The position numbers and the translations under genes are program-made. A DNA stretch of 64,000 bases from RPQJ01 sp963793005 (GTDB lineage Bacteria > Pseudomonadota > Gammaproteobacteria > Steroidobacterales > Steroidobacteraceae): positions 124,001 to 188,000 of the forward strand of contig CAWBYP010000004.1 of assembly GCA_963793005.1 (NCBI GenBank). Direction: 5' to 3'. Below, piece after piece: positions 35,659 to 46,719 of the stretch. Below the pieces are notes generated by a model that had not been told where the DNA came from, did no database searches, and saw nothing but the letters and a program-made list of their open reading frames with translations. Within the stretch, counting starts at the first letter, position 1; each line of letters opens with the position of its first letter.

Positions 35659-36399
35659 ATGCTCCGCCTGGCCTGCCGGGTGCTGCAGACCATTTACGGT
35701 GTCTGCGCCCTGGTTGTCTTCTGCCTGCTGATGGCGCTGGCTGCGCTGCTGGCCGTGCTGGTGCCGCGGCTCGCGTGGCGTCGCAGCCTGACGCGTTTTC
35801 TCGCACGCACGGCGCTCGCGCTGTTCCGGCTTCGCGTGGCCGTCTCCGGAATGACCAACCTGCCCGATGGCTCCTGCGTCGTGGTTGCAAACCACTCGAG
35901 CTATCTCGACGGGGTGCTGCTGCAGGCGCTGCTGCCACCGCGGTTCTCGTTCGTCGTGAAGCACGAGGCGTCGACCCTGCCGCTCGCCGGGCTGCTGATG
36001 CGCCGCATCGGCGTCGAGTTCGTCGACCGCCACAGCCACGGCGGACGCCAGCGAGGCGCGCGGCGGGTGATCGAGCTGGCCCAGCAGGGTCACTCGCTGG
36101 TGTTTTTCCCGGAAGGGACGTTCGACGAGACCGCCGGCCTCAAGCGGTTCCACTCCGGCGCATTCACCGCGGCGATCAGGGGCGGCGTGCCGGTGGTGCC
36201 CGCGGTCATCCGCGGCGCGCGGCGGGCAATGCCCAGCCACACGATCATCCCGCGGCCGGGGCGCATCGACTTCGAGATCCTCGAGCCGCTGCCGGTGACG
36301 GGACCGGGCGTGACGGCCGACGGCCTGCGCGACGAGGCGCGGCGACGCATGGTTGAGCGGCTCGATTACCCGGACCTCGCGGCGCAGGCGCCAGGCTGA
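35659..36399 (+). CDS. 1-acyl-sn-glycerol-3-phosphate acyltransferase-like protein (PlsC family)
   Basis: 246 residues. An N-terminal membrane span ('VCALVVFCLLMALAALLAVL') is followed by acyltransferase motifs: 'NHSSYLDG' (HX4D), 'RIGVEFVDR', 'FFPEGTFDE' and 'VPVVPAVIRG'. Lysophosphatidic acid acylation in the inner membrane is the likely role, but PlsC paralogues vary in acceptor. Start ATG 35659 with AGGA upstream. Divergent from xerD; its stop touches the structured element that follows. Confidence 0.87.
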   Translation: MLRLACRVLQTIYGVCALVVFCLLMALAALLAVLVPRLAWRRSLTRFLARTALALFRLRVAVSGMTNLPDGSCVVVANHSSYLDGVLLQALLPPRFSFVVKHEASTLPLAGLLMRRIGVEFVDRHSHGGRQRGARRVIELAQQGHSLVFFPEGTFDETAGLKRFHSGAFTAAIRGGVPVVPAVIRGARRAMPSHTIIPRPGRIDFEILEPLPVTGPGVTADGLRDEARRRMVERLDYPDLAAQAPG

Positions 36400-36524
36400 C
36401 GCCTCGGCGTGAGGGCTGGGAGACTTCGAGCGGGCCGTGCGCGACATGGATGTCGCGCCCGGAGCCTCCAGGGAAGGATTCACGGCGTCCCGCGCGGAGT
36501 CTCCCAGGCGTCGCGACGAGGCGT
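36399..36524. repeat. Structured palindromic element between convergent genes
   Basis: Nested inverted repeats fill the gap after the PlsC-like gene: ACGCCTCG (36399-36406) pairs with CGAGGCGT (36517-36524), CTGGGAGACT (36416-36425) with AGTCTCCCAG (36498-36507), and inside is a perfect 9-bp hairpin GCGCGACAT / ATGTCGCGC (36439-36447 / 36450-36458) that exposes GGA. A second GGA-bearing stretch, CAGGGAAGGATTCACGGCGT, follows. Only one copy was noticed in the window. It may be a dispersed intergenic repeat, a terminator for both genes, or an RNA element. Confidence 0.6.
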
Positions 36525-36545
36525 GATACCACCGGGGAATCGCGG

Positions 36546-39500
36546 CTACATGTTTCGCCGGTATCGCCCGCCGACCTCGTACAGCGCGTGCGAGATCGAG
36601 CCCAGCGATGCGACCTTCACCGCCTCCATCAGCTCCGCGAACACGTTGCCGCCCTCCGCGGCAGCCTTCTGCAGGCGCGCGAGCGCGGCGGGTCGCGCGG
36701 CCTCGTTGCGAGCGAGGAAGTCGCGCACCGAACTGACCTGGTCGGCTTTCTCCTGGTCCGTCGAGCGGATCAGCGCCGCGCCGAGGATCTCCTCGTTGCC
36801 GTCCCCGGCACCGAGGAAGGTGTTGACGCCGACCACCGGCAGCCGACCGTCGTGCTTCATCGTCTCGTAGTAGAGGCTCTCGTCCTGGATGCGGCTGCGC
36901 TGGTACATGGTCTCCATCGCGCCGAGCACACCGCCGCGCTCCGAGAGGTTTTCGAACTCCCGATAGATGGCTTCCTCGACCGCATCGGTGAGGTCCTCGA
37001 TGGCGAATGAACCCTGCCAGGGATTCTGTGTCTTGTTGAGGCCTAGTTCCTTGTTGATGATCAGCTGGATCGCGACCGCGCGGCGCACCGATTCCTCGGT
37101 GGGCGTGGTGATCGCCTCGTCGTACGCGTTGGTGTGCAGGCTGTTGCAGTTGTCGAACAGCGCGTAGAGCGCCTGCAGCGTGGTGCGGATGTCGTTGAAC
37201 TGGATTTCGCGCGCGTGCAGGCTCCGTCCCGAGGTCTGGATGTGGTACTTGAGCATCTGCGAGCGCGGCCCGCCGCCGTACCGGTCGCGCATCGCGCGCG
37301 CCCAGATGCGCCGCGCGACGCGCCCGATCACCGCATACTCCGGGTCCATTCCGTTGGAAAAGAAAAACGACAGGTTCGGCGCGAATTCGTCGATGTCCAT
37401 GCCGCGCGCAAGGTAGTACTCGACGATCGTGAATCCGTTTGCCAGCGTGAACGCGAGCTGCGAGATCGGGTTCGCTCCCGCCTCGGCGATGTGGTAGCCG
37501 GAAATCGACACCGAGTAGAAATTGCGAACGCTCTGATCCGAAAAGTACTGCTGCACATCCCCCATCATGCGTAGCGCAAATTCGGTGGAGAAGATGCAGG
37601 TGTTCTGCGCCTGGTCTTCCTTGAGGATGTCGGCCTGCACGGTGCCGCGCACCAGCGACAGGGCCTCGGCGCGGATCTTCTGGTAGGTCTCGCGATCCAC
37701 CAGCTGGTCGCCAGTGACGCCAAGCAGGCCGAGCCCTGATCCGTCATGCCCCGGAGGCAGGTCTCCGCGGTATGCGGGCCGTTCGCGTCCGCGGAAGATC
37801 TCCGCGATGCGCCGCTCCGCGTCGTCCCAGCGGCCCGATTCGCGCAGGTGCCGCTCCACTCGCTGGTCTACGGCGGTGTTCATGTACATCGCAAGGATCA
37901 TCGGCGCCGGGCCATTGATCGTCATCGAAACGGACGTGGTTGGTGCGCAGAGATCGAAGCCCGAATAGAGCTTCTTGATGTCGTCGAGCGTGGCAATCGA
38001 CACGCCCGAATTGCCGATGCGTCCGTAGATGTCCGGGCGCTCGTCGGGGTCCTCGCCGTAGAGCGTGGTGGAGTCAAACGCGGTTGAAAGCCGCGCCGCG
38101 CCGTGACCCGCAGCGAGGTAATGGAAGCGGCGGTTGGTGCGTTCCGGCCCGCCCTCACCGGCGAACATCCTGGTCGGGTCCTCCTCCTCGCGCCGGTACG
38201 GGTACACGCCGGCCGTGTACGGGAAGTGACCCGGCAGGTGCTCCCGGAGAAGGAACGCGAGCAGGTCGCCCCAGTCCCGGTATTTCGGTATCGCGAGCTT
38301 CGGCACCCGGGTATGGCTCAGCGTCTCGGTGTAATTGTCGCCACGGACCTCGCGGCCGCGCACGACGTACGAGTACTCGGGGTCCGTGGCTCCGGTCGCG
38401 AGCGCGGGCCATTTCCGCAGCAGGTCCACGGCCTCGGGACCGAGCGCATCGAGCGCGTCGTTGTAGGCCTCGCGCAGGCGCGCAAGCGAGGCGTCGGCCG
38501 GCGCGTCAATCGCGGCCTCCGGATAGCGATCGAGCGGCGCCGGCAGCAGCGGGTCTTCCAGCGCGCGCAGCGCATCGTGCAGGCTGTTTGCCCGACCTGC
38601 CGCCTGCGCCCGATGCTCGACGTCGGCGGCCGCCCGCCTGCCGTTGGCTGCGATCTCCGCCAGGTAGCGCGTGCGGCCGGCCGGCACCAGTGCGTGGCGC
38701 TCGACGAGCTCGACGGGGCCCGGATCGGCCACGTTCCAGCGTCCGGTGTCGCCCGTCTTCGCGCCGATGCTGGCGCACAGCGCCGCGAACAGCCGGTTGA
38801 CGCCCGGGTCGTTGAAGCGGCTCGCAATGGTCGGGTACACCGGCACGTCGGCGTCGGGAACCTGGAACGCTACGTGATTGCGCCGCCACTGCTTGCGCAC
38901 GTCGCGCAGTGCATCCTCGGCCCCGCGCTTCTCGAACTTGTTGAGCGCGATGAGCTCGGCGAAATCGAGCATGTCGATTTTCTCGAGCTGGCTGGCCGCG
39001 CCATATTCGCTGGTCATCACGTACATCGGCACGTCCACCAGGTCCACGATCTCCGAATCGCTCTGCCCGATGCCGGCCGTTTCCACCACGACCAGGTCGA
39101 AATTCGCATAGCGCAGCAGGTTCAGCACATCGGCGAGCACGGCGCTGGTGGCGAGATTCTGCCGTCGCGTCGCGAGCGAACGCATGAAGACCTGCGGCGA
39201 GGCGAGCGAGTTCATCCGGATGCGGTCACCGAGCAACGCCCCGCCGCTGCGTCGCCGTGTCGGGTCCATCGCCACCACGGCGATGTTGTAGCCGGGGAAG
39301 TGACGCACGAATCGCATCAGCAGTTCGTCAGTCAGGCTCGACTTGCCGGCGCCACCGGTGCCCGTGATGCCGATCACGGGCGCGCGGTGCTCGACGCGCT
39401 CCGCCGCCTTGCGCAGCGTCTCTCGAACGCCGGGAATTTCCTCGTCGGACTCGAGCGCGGAAATCGTCCTGGCAATCTGCTGGTGGTCGCGCGGACCGAG

Positions 39501-39995
39501 CGGCCCGAACTGGAACGACTGCCGCGGCTGGTGCCTCACGCGACCGATGACGTCGTCGATCATGCCTTTGAGGCCCAGCTTGCGGCCGTCTTCGGCTGAA
39601 TAAATGCGCTCGACCCCGTACTGCTGCAGCTCTTCGACCTCGTGTGGCGCAATGGTGCCGCCACCCCCGACGATCACGCGAATGTGACCGGCATCGTGCT
39701 CGCGCAGCATGTCCACCATGTAGCGGAAGTACTCGTTGTGGCCTCCCTGGTAGGAACTGACGGCGATGCCGTCGGCGTCCTCCTGGATCGCGGCGCGGAC
39801 GATGTCGGCAACGCTGCGGTTGTGACCGAGATGCACGACCTCGGCGCCGTGCGCCTGGAGAAGGCGCCGGATGATATTGATCGCGGCATCGTGCCCGTCG
39901 AACAGCGACGCGGCGCTTACGAAACGCAGCGGCGCCGCCTCGTCCTGCCCGCCGGGCTGCGTTCGCGCCGTGCCGGTCGACGTTCCTGCGTTCAT
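36546..39995 (-). CDS. icmF: Fused isobutyryl-CoA mutase IcmF
   Basis: 1149 residues. Adenosylcobalamin enzyme that interconverts isobutyryl-CoA and n-butyryl-CoA, and in some homologues isovaleryl- and pivalyl-CoA. Domain order is that of IcmF: an N-terminal B12 domain ('SLFDGHDAAINIIRRLLQ', 'LGHNRSVADIV'), a MeaB-like GTPase chaperone domain (P-loop 'GITGTGGAGKSSL'), then the mutase TIM barrel ('YTAGVYPYRREEEDPTRMFA', 'TNRRFHYLAAGHGAARLSTA'). It is unrelated to the T6SS protein of the same name. ATG 39995 chosen with GGGG upstream. Divergent from the thiolase operon across 268 bases; a TAATAT at 40052-40057 could be its -10. Confidence 0.94.
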   Translation of the reverse strand: MNAGTSTGTARTQPGGQDEAAPLRFVSAASLFDGHDAAINIIRRLLQAHGAEVVHLGHNRSVADIVRAAIQEDADGIAVSSYQGGHNEYFRYMVDMLREHDAGHIRVIVGGGGTIAPHEVEELQQYGVERIYSAEDGRKLGLKGMIDDVIGRVRHQPRQSFQFGPLGPRDHQQIARTISALESDEEIPGVRETLRKAAERVEHRAPVIGITGTGGAGKSSLTDELLMRFVRHFPGYNIAVVAMDPTRRRSGGALLGDRIRMNSLASPQVFMRSLATRRQNLATSAVLADVLNLLRYANFDLVVVETAGIGQSDSEIVDLVDVPMYVMTSEYGAASQLEKIDMLDFAELIALNKFEKRGAEDALRDVRKQWRRNHVAFQVPDADVPVYPTIASRFNDPGVNRLFAALCASIGAKTGDTGRWNVADPGPVELVERHALVPAGRTRYLAEIAANGRRAAADVEHRAQAAGRANSLHDALRALEDPLLPAPLDRYPEAAIDAPADASLARLREAYNDALDALGPEAVDLLRKWPALATGATDPEYSYVVRGREVRGDNYTETLSHTRVPKLAIPKYRDWGDLLAFLLREHLPGHFPYTAGVYPYRREEEDPTRMFAGEGGPERTNRRFHYLAAGHGAARLSTAFDSTTLYGEDPDERPDIYGRIGNSGVSIATLDDIKKLYSGFDLCAPTTSVSMTINGPAPMILAMYMNTAVDQRVERHLRESGRWDDAERRIAEIFRGRERPAYRGDLPPGHDGSGLGLLGVTGDQLVDRETYQKIRAEALSLVRGTVQADILKEDQAQNTCIFSTEFALRMMGDVQQYFSDQSVRNFYSVSISGYHIAEAGANPISQLAFTLANGFTIVEYYLARGMDIDEFAPNLSFFFSNGMDPEYAVIGRVARRIWARAMRDRYGGGPRSQMLKYHIQTSGRSLHAREIQFNDIRTTLQALYALFDNCNSLHTNAYDEAITTPTEESVRRAVAIQLIINKELGLNKTQNPWQGSFAIEDLTDAVEEAIYREFENLSERGGVLGAMETMYQRSRIQDESLYYETMKHDGRLPVVGVNTFLGAGDGNEEILGAALIRSTDQEKADQVSSVRDFLARNEAARPAALARLQKAAAEGGNVFAELMEAVKVASLGSISHALYEVGGRYRRNM

Positions 39996-40150
39996 GACTC
40001 TGCCCCGTTCATTGCGCAATTGACCCAAAGTCCATGCCTACAGTGAATCACATATTACCCGTGCGCCTCCCGCGGCTTTCGCCGTGTTCACAGGCAATGA
40101 ACCGCCACCACCAGCGACCGACACGCGAGGCCTGGATGCGGAGAGCCGTA

Positions 40151-40180
40151 TTGCGCCGCAAAAACCGCTCGGCTTACACT
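40151..40180 (+). promoter_or_regulatory. Putative promoter of the thiolase-SDR-ETFQO-AacS operon
   Basis: TTGCGC (40151-40156) and TACACT (40175-40180) are 18 bases apart, 83 bases upstream of the thiolase ATG. Each hexamer matches four of six consensus bases. Confidence 0.42.
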
Positions 40181-40263
40181 CGGGCGTTACGAACGGGCTG
40201 CAGGCCCTGCCGCCAGCAGCCGGCACGCCGGCAACCAGCCACAGAACAACCGAGGGCTACTCA

Positions 40264-41445
40264 ATGAGCGAACAGGTCGTGATTCTCGCGGCACGGCGAA
40301 CACCGGTCGGGTCGTTCCAGGGGTGTCTCTCACCTTTGAGCGCCGCACAGCTTGGCGCTGTCGCAGCACGAGCCGCGGTCGCGGACTCCGGCGTCCGGCC
40401 GGACCAGATCGGCGAGGTAATACTCGGATGCGTGCTTCCGGCAGGCCAGGGCCAGGCGCCCGCGAGACAGGCGGCCGTCGGCGCCGGCGTGTCGCTCGAC
40501 GTCCCGGCGACCACCGTGAACAAGATGTGCGGCTCTGGCATGCAGTCGGTGATGTTCGGCACCGACCGGATCCGCGCCGGCAGCGTCACCTCCGCGCTCA
40601 CCGGCGGCATCGAGTCGATGACCAATGCCCCCTACCTGCTGCTGAAAGCGCGCGGCGGCTACCGGATGGGCCACGGTGAAATCCTCGACCACATGTTCTA
40701 CGACGGCCTGCAGAGCCCCTGGGACGGCAAGGCCATGGGCTGCTTCGCGGACGCCACCGCCGAGAAATACGGTTTCAAGCGCGAAGACCAGGACGCTTTC
40801 GCCGCAGAATCGGTGCGTCGCGCACAACGCGCAGTGCGTGATGGCGACTTCACGGCCGAGATCGCGCCGGTCACCGTCAAGACGCGCAAGGGCGAAACGA
40901 TCATCTCGCAGGATGAAACTCCCTTCGCGCTCGACATCGACAAGATCCCGAACCTGAAGCCCGCATTTTCGAAGACCGGCACAGTGACCGCGGCATCTTC
41001 GTCTTCGATATCAGACGGTGCAGCGGCAATCGTGATCGCGAGCGCAGAGTGGGCCAGCGCACAGGGCCTGACCTCGCTGGCACGCATCGTCGCTTCGGCG
41101 AGCCACGCCCAGGCCCCCGAATGGTTCACGACCGCGCCGGGGCCGGCGATACAGAAGGCGCTCGACCTGGCAGGCTGGAAGGCGTCCGACGTGGACCTGT
41201 TCGAGATCAACGAGGCATTCGCCTGCGTGGCCATGGCGGCAATGCACGACCTGAAGCTCGACCACGCCCGCGTCAACGTCAATGGCGGAGCCTGCGCACT
41301 CGGGCACCCGATCGGCGCAACGGGCGCGCGCCTGATCACGACGCTGGTGCATGCGCTCAGGAAGCGCGGACTGCGCCGCGGCGTGGCATCGCAGTGCATC
41401 GGCGGCGGAGAGGCCACGGCCATCGCCATCGAGATCGCAGGCTGA
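40264..41445 (+). CDS. Acetyl-CoA C-acyltransferase (thiolase)
   Basis: 393 residues. Biosynthetic or acetoacetyl-CoA-type thiolase: nucleophile Cys in 'VNKMCGSGMQSV', His in 'NVNGGACALGHPIGATGARL', second Cys in 'ASQCIGGGEATA'. Length and the short loop are like PhaA/AtoB, so reversible cleavage of acetoacetyl-CoA is most likely. The ATG at 40264 is used; an upstream in-frame extension is unrelated to thiolases. First gene of a five-gene acyl-CoA operon. Confidence 0.9.
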   Translation: MSEQVVILAARRTPVGSFQGCLSPLSAAQLGAVAARAAVADSGVRPDQIGEVILGCVLPAGQGQAPARQAAVGAGVSLDVPATTVNKMCGSGMQSVMFGTDRIRAGSVTSALTGGIESMTNAPYLLLKARGGYRMGHGEILDHMFYDGLQSPWDGKAMGCFADATAEKYGFKREDQDAFAAESVRRAQRAVRDGDFTAEIAPVTVKTRKGETIISQDETPFALDIDKIPNLKPAFSKTGTVTAASSSSISDGAAAIVIASAEWASAQGLTSLARIVASASHAQAPEWFTTAPGPAIQKALDLAGWKASDVDLFEINEAFACVAMAAMHDLKLDHARVNVNGGACALGHPIGATGARLITTLVHALRKRGLRRGVASQCIGGGEATAIAIEIAG

Positions 41446-41489
41446 GGCACGGACCTTCGGCCTTCATTTTCGAAACCAGGAAACCAGGC

Positions 41490-42251
41490 ATGCAGCTTAA
41501 AGACAAGGTCGCCGTCGTTACAGGCGGCGCCCGCGGCATCGGGCGGGCAATTGCTTCTGCGTTCGCCGACCGTGGCGCACGGGTCGCACTCGTCGACCTG
41601 AACCCGGCCGACCTCGAGACGGCGAAAGCCGAATTCGCGCGAGCCGGCGTGGATGTTCGAACCTACGCGGCCAACGTCGCGCGTGAGGAGCAGGTGGTCG
41701 AGGCCCTCGACAACGTCGTCGCGGACCTCGGGCGGCTCGACGTGATGGTCAACAACGCGGGCATCATCAAGGACGGTCTTCTTATAAAGGCGAAGGACGG
41801 CGCCGTGACCGGCAAGATGGGCCTCGAGCAGTGGCAGGCAGTCATCGACGTCAACCTGACGGGCGTATTCCTCTGCGGACGTGAAGCCGCCGAGCGCATG
41901 GTCAGGCTCGGGCATGGCGGGCTGATCATCAACATCTCGAGCATCTCGAAGTGCGGCAACGCGGGCCAGACCAATTACTCGGCAGCCAAGGCCGGCGTCA
42001 CTGCCATGGCAGTGGTCTGGGCCAAGGAACTCGCGCGCTACGGCATCCGGGCCGCGGCGATCGCACCCGGCTTCACCCGCACCGACCTGCTGTCCGGCAT
42101 GCCCCAGGAGATGCTCGACAAGGTCACGGCGCCGGTGCCGCTCAAGCGCCTCGCCCTGCCCGAGGAGATAGGGCATACGGCCGTGTTCATCGCCGAGAAC
42201 GACTATTTCACCGGGCGGTCCATCGACGTCGATGGCGGCCTGCGCCTCTGA
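41490..42251 (+). CDS. SDR-family dehydrogenase, FabG-like (3-oxoacyl or acetoacetyl-CoA reductase type)
   Basis: 253 residues. Classical SDR: 'VTGGARGIGRAIA' cofactor loop, Asp after beta-2 ('VALVDLN') favouring NAD, 'NNAG', Ser in 'NISSIS', and 'YSAAKAG' catalytic Tyr/Lys. C-terminal 'YFTGRSIDVDGGLRL' is FabG-like. In this operon a 3-hydroxyacyl-CoA/3-ketoacyl-CoA conversion is the natural inference. It begins 44 bases after the thiolase. Confidence 0.85.
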   Translation: MQLKDKVAVVTGGARGIGRAIASAFADRGARVALVDLNPADLETAKAEFARAGVDVRTYAANVAREEQVVEALDNVVADLGRLDVMVNNAGIIKDGLLIKAKDGAVTGKMGLEQWQAVIDVNLTGVFLCGREAAERMVRLGHGGLIINISSISKCGNAGQTNYSAAKAGVTAMAVVWAKELARYGIRAAAIAPGFTRTDLLSGMPQEMLDKVTAPVPLKRLALPEEIGHTAVFIAENDYFTGRSIDVDGGLRL

Positions 42252-42277
42252 TCGAACGCCCAGCGGAGGCCGCGAAG

Positions 42278-43045
42278 ATGCAGATGAAGGACGTGCGTGC
42301 AATCGTAACCGGGGGCGCTTCCGGTCTAGGGCTCTCGGTCGTTGAGAGCGTGATCGCCGCTGGCGGCCACGCAGTGCTGCTCGACGTCAATGAAGCAGCC
42401 GGCGCGGATGCCGCGCAGCGCCTGGGCGCGCGGGCCCGGTTCCTGCAGGTTGACGTCACGTCGGAAGACGCCGTGGACAAGGCGGTGCAGGAGGCTGTCG
42501 ATGCCATGGGCGGGCTCAACCTGGCAGTCAACTGCGCAGGCGTCGGCTGGCCGAAGCGAATGGTGGGCAAGGACGGGCCTATGCCCGGTGAGTTCTTTCG
42601 CAAAGTCATCGAAATCAACCTCATCGGCACGCTGCTGGTGTGCAAGGCTGCGGCGGCAGCAATGCAGAAAAATGCGCCGAACCCAGCCGGCGAGCGCGGC
42701 GCGATCGTGATGACGGCGTCGGTTGCAGCCTTCGACGGCCAGGTCGGCCAGGTGGCCTACTCCGCCTCCAAGGGCGGAATCGTGGGGATGACGCTGCCGA
42801 TGGCCCGCGAGCTCGCTGCGTTCGGAATACGTGTCGTCACGATTGCCCCAGGGCTGTTCCTCACGCCGATGATGGCGGCGCTGCCGAAGGAAGCGCAGGA
42901 GTCGCTCGGCAGGCAGGTGCCGTTTCCGCCGCGGCTCGGCCACCCGGAGGAGTTCGCGTCGCTGGTAGGCCAGGTGGTCGAGAATCCGATGCTGAATGGC
43001 GAGACAATCCGGCTCGACGGTTCCATAAGGATGGCGCCGCGCTGA
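42278..43045 (+). CDS. SDR-family 3-hydroxyacyl-CoA dehydrogenase (HSD10-like)
   Basis: 255 residues. Classical SDR with 'VTGGASGLGLSVV', NAD-type Asp in 'VLLDVNE', 'NCAGVGWPKR', Ser in 'MTASVAAFDG' and 'YSASKGGI'. The long loop after beta-4 ('GPMPGEFFRKVIEINLIG') and 'APGLFLTPMMAALPKE' resemble type-2 (HSD17B10-like) 3-hydroxyacyl-CoA dehydrogenases used in branched-chain acyl-CoA oxidation. GGAGG stands 8 bases before the ATG. Confidence 0.87.
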   Translation: MQMKDVRAIVTGGASGLGLSVVESVIAAGGHAVLLDVNEAAGADAAQRLGARARFLQVDVTSEDAVDKAVQEAVDAMGGLNLAVNCAGVGWPKRMVGKDGPMPGEFFRKVIEINLIGTLLVCKAAAAAMQKNAPNPAGERGAIVMTASVAAFDGQVGQVAYSASKGGIVGMTLPMARELAAFGIRVVTIAPGLFLTPMMAALPKEAQESLGRQVPFPPRLGHPEEFASLVGQVVENPMLNGETIRLDGSIRMAPR

Positions 43046-43126
43046 ACCGGGCGTTAGATTGAGGCGCCGGTTCCCGGCAACCCGGTCCGCACCGGACAGC
43101 ACACAACCGACCCGCAGGTAACCGAA

Positions 43127-44749
43127 GTGACCGAATCCACAACGATCGAAGTCGAGCGCGACGTGATGGAGTATGACGTCGTGGTCGTCGGCGCTGGCCC
43201 GGCCGGACTCGGCTGCGCGATACGGCTGAAGCAGCTCAAGCCCGACCTCAACATCTGCGTACTGGAGAAGGCGGCGACTGTCGGCGCGCACATGCTCTCC
43301 GGCGCGGTGATCGAACCGGGCCCGCTCGACACGCTGCTGCCGGGCTGGCGCGAAGAAGCCAAGGGAATACGGGTTCCGGCGGGCCGCGACGAATTCAGCC
43401 TGCTGACTGCCAGCAAGCGCATCCGGCTGCCGACCCCGCCGCAGATGAACAATCACGGCAACTTCATCGTCTCGCTTGGCAACCTGGTCGCGTACCTGGG
43501 CGAAAAGGCAGAGGCGCTCGGCTGCGACGTGTTCGCGGGTTTCGCCGCAGCAGCACCGCTCTTCGACAGTGACGGTGCAGTCACCGGTGTGCGCATCGGG
43601 GACATGGGCATCGACAAGGACGGCCAGCCCGGGCCGAATTTCGCACCCGGACCCGAGATCCGCGCGAAGACCACGATCATGGCCGAGGGTTGCCGCGGCA
43701 GCGTGTCCAGGATCCTGATCCGGCGCTTCGGCCTCGACAAGGGAAAGTCGCCCCAGACCTACGGGCTCGGCTTCAAGGAACTCTGGCAGCTGCCACCGGG
43801 TCGCGTCGAGCCCGGCCTGATCCAGCACACGGTCGGCTGGCCGATGGACACCGCCACCTATGGCGGCAGCTTCATGTACCACCTCGACCAGGACCGCCTG
43901 TATGTCGGGTTCGTCGTGGGACTCGACTATTCCGATCCGCGCTTCCAGCCGTTCGAGGCGTTCCAGCAATTCAAGAATCACCCGAGCCTCAAGCCGCTGT
44001 TCGAGGGCGGCGAGATACTGGCCTATGGGGCACGCACCATCGTCGAGGGCGGCTGGCAGTCCATGCCGACGCTCGAGATGCCTGGCGCCATCCTGGTGGG
44101 CGACGCCGGTGGCACGCTGAACGTTCCGAAGATCAAGGGCGTGCACCAGGCCATCCGCTCGGCCATGCTCGCCGCGGAGCACCTGGTCGAGACCGGCGGC
44201 ACAGCCGGCTTCGACGCGCACTGGCGCGCCTCGCCGGGCGGCGCGGAGCTGCGCAAGGTGCGCAACATCCGGCCCGGCTTCCGCCGCGGCATGTGGGCAG
44301 GCATGGCCAATGGCGCGCTCGAGACAATCACCGCCGGGCACTCGCCCTGGACGCTGCAGAACCACGCGGACCACTCGGCACTCAAGCGCCTCGATGAAAT
44401 GGCCTCACCGGATCGCGGCTGGGTCGATCGGGAATTGAAGCCACGCGACCGCGTGAGCGCCGTGTACTTCGCCGGCAATGCGCACGAGGAGTCGCAGCCC
44501 GCGCACCTGAAGGTCGCGGACCTCTCCATCTGTGCCACGCGCTGCGCCCAGGAATACGGCAATCCATGCCAGCACTTCTGCCCGGCCGACGTCTACGAGA
44601 TGGTGGACGACGGCGCAGGCGGAAAGAAACTGCAGATCAACGCGGCTAACTGCGTGCACTGCAAGGCCTGCGACATCAAGGATCCCTACGAGATCATCAC
44701 CTGGACCACGCCGGAAGGCGGTTCCGGACCGAACTACGAGAGCATGTAG
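43127..44749 (+). CDS. etfD: Electron transfer flavoprotein-ubiquinone oxidoreductase
   Basis: 540 residues. Membrane-associated FAD and 4Fe-4S protein that passes electrons from ETF to ubiquinone. The FAD site 'DVVVVGAGPAGLGCAIRL' is near residue 15; 'GFKELWQL' and 'GGTLNVPKIKGVHQAIRSGM'-like sequence lie mid-protein. The cluster Cys are in 'CQHFCPADVYE' and 'NCVHCKACDIKDP'. The GTG start at 43127 gives the usual short leader before the FAD motif. It links the acyl-CoA genes around it to respiration. Confidence 0.95.
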   Translation: MTESTTIEVERDVMEYDVVVVGAGPAGLGCAIRLKQLKPDLNICVLEKAATVGAHMLSGAVIEPGPLDTLLPGWREEAKGIRVPAGRDEFSLLTASKRIRLPTPPQMNNHGNFIVSLGNLVAYLGEKAEALGCDVFAGFAAAAPLFDSDGAVTGVRIGDMGIDKDGQPGPNFAPGPEIRAKTTIMAEGCRGSVSRILIRRFGLDKGKSPQTYGLGFKELWQLPPGRVEPGLIQHTVGWPMDTATYGGSFMYHLDQDRLYVGFVVGLDYSDPRFQPFEAFQQFKNHPSLKPLFEGGEILAYGARTIVEGGWQSMPTLEMPGAILVGDAGGTLNVPKIKGVHQAIRSAMLAAEHLVETGGTAGFDAHWRASPGGAELRKVRNIRPGFRRGMWAGMANGALETITAGHSPWTLQNHADHSALKRLDEMASPDRGWVDRELKPRDRVSAVYFAGNAHEESQPAHLKVADLSICATRCAQEYGNPCQHFCPADVYEMVDDGAGGKKLQINAANCVHCKACDIKDPYEIITWTTPEGGSGPNYESM

Positions 44750-44759
44750 GGACCGACGC

Positions 44760-46706
<1,947 letters not shown>

Positions 46707-46719
46707 CCCGACCGCGTCC

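Noticed and set aside
36546..39995. IcmF as a type VI secretion component linked to the TagH gene
   Set aside because: The protein is the B12-dependent acyl-CoA mutase, not the membrane protein TssM that shares the name.
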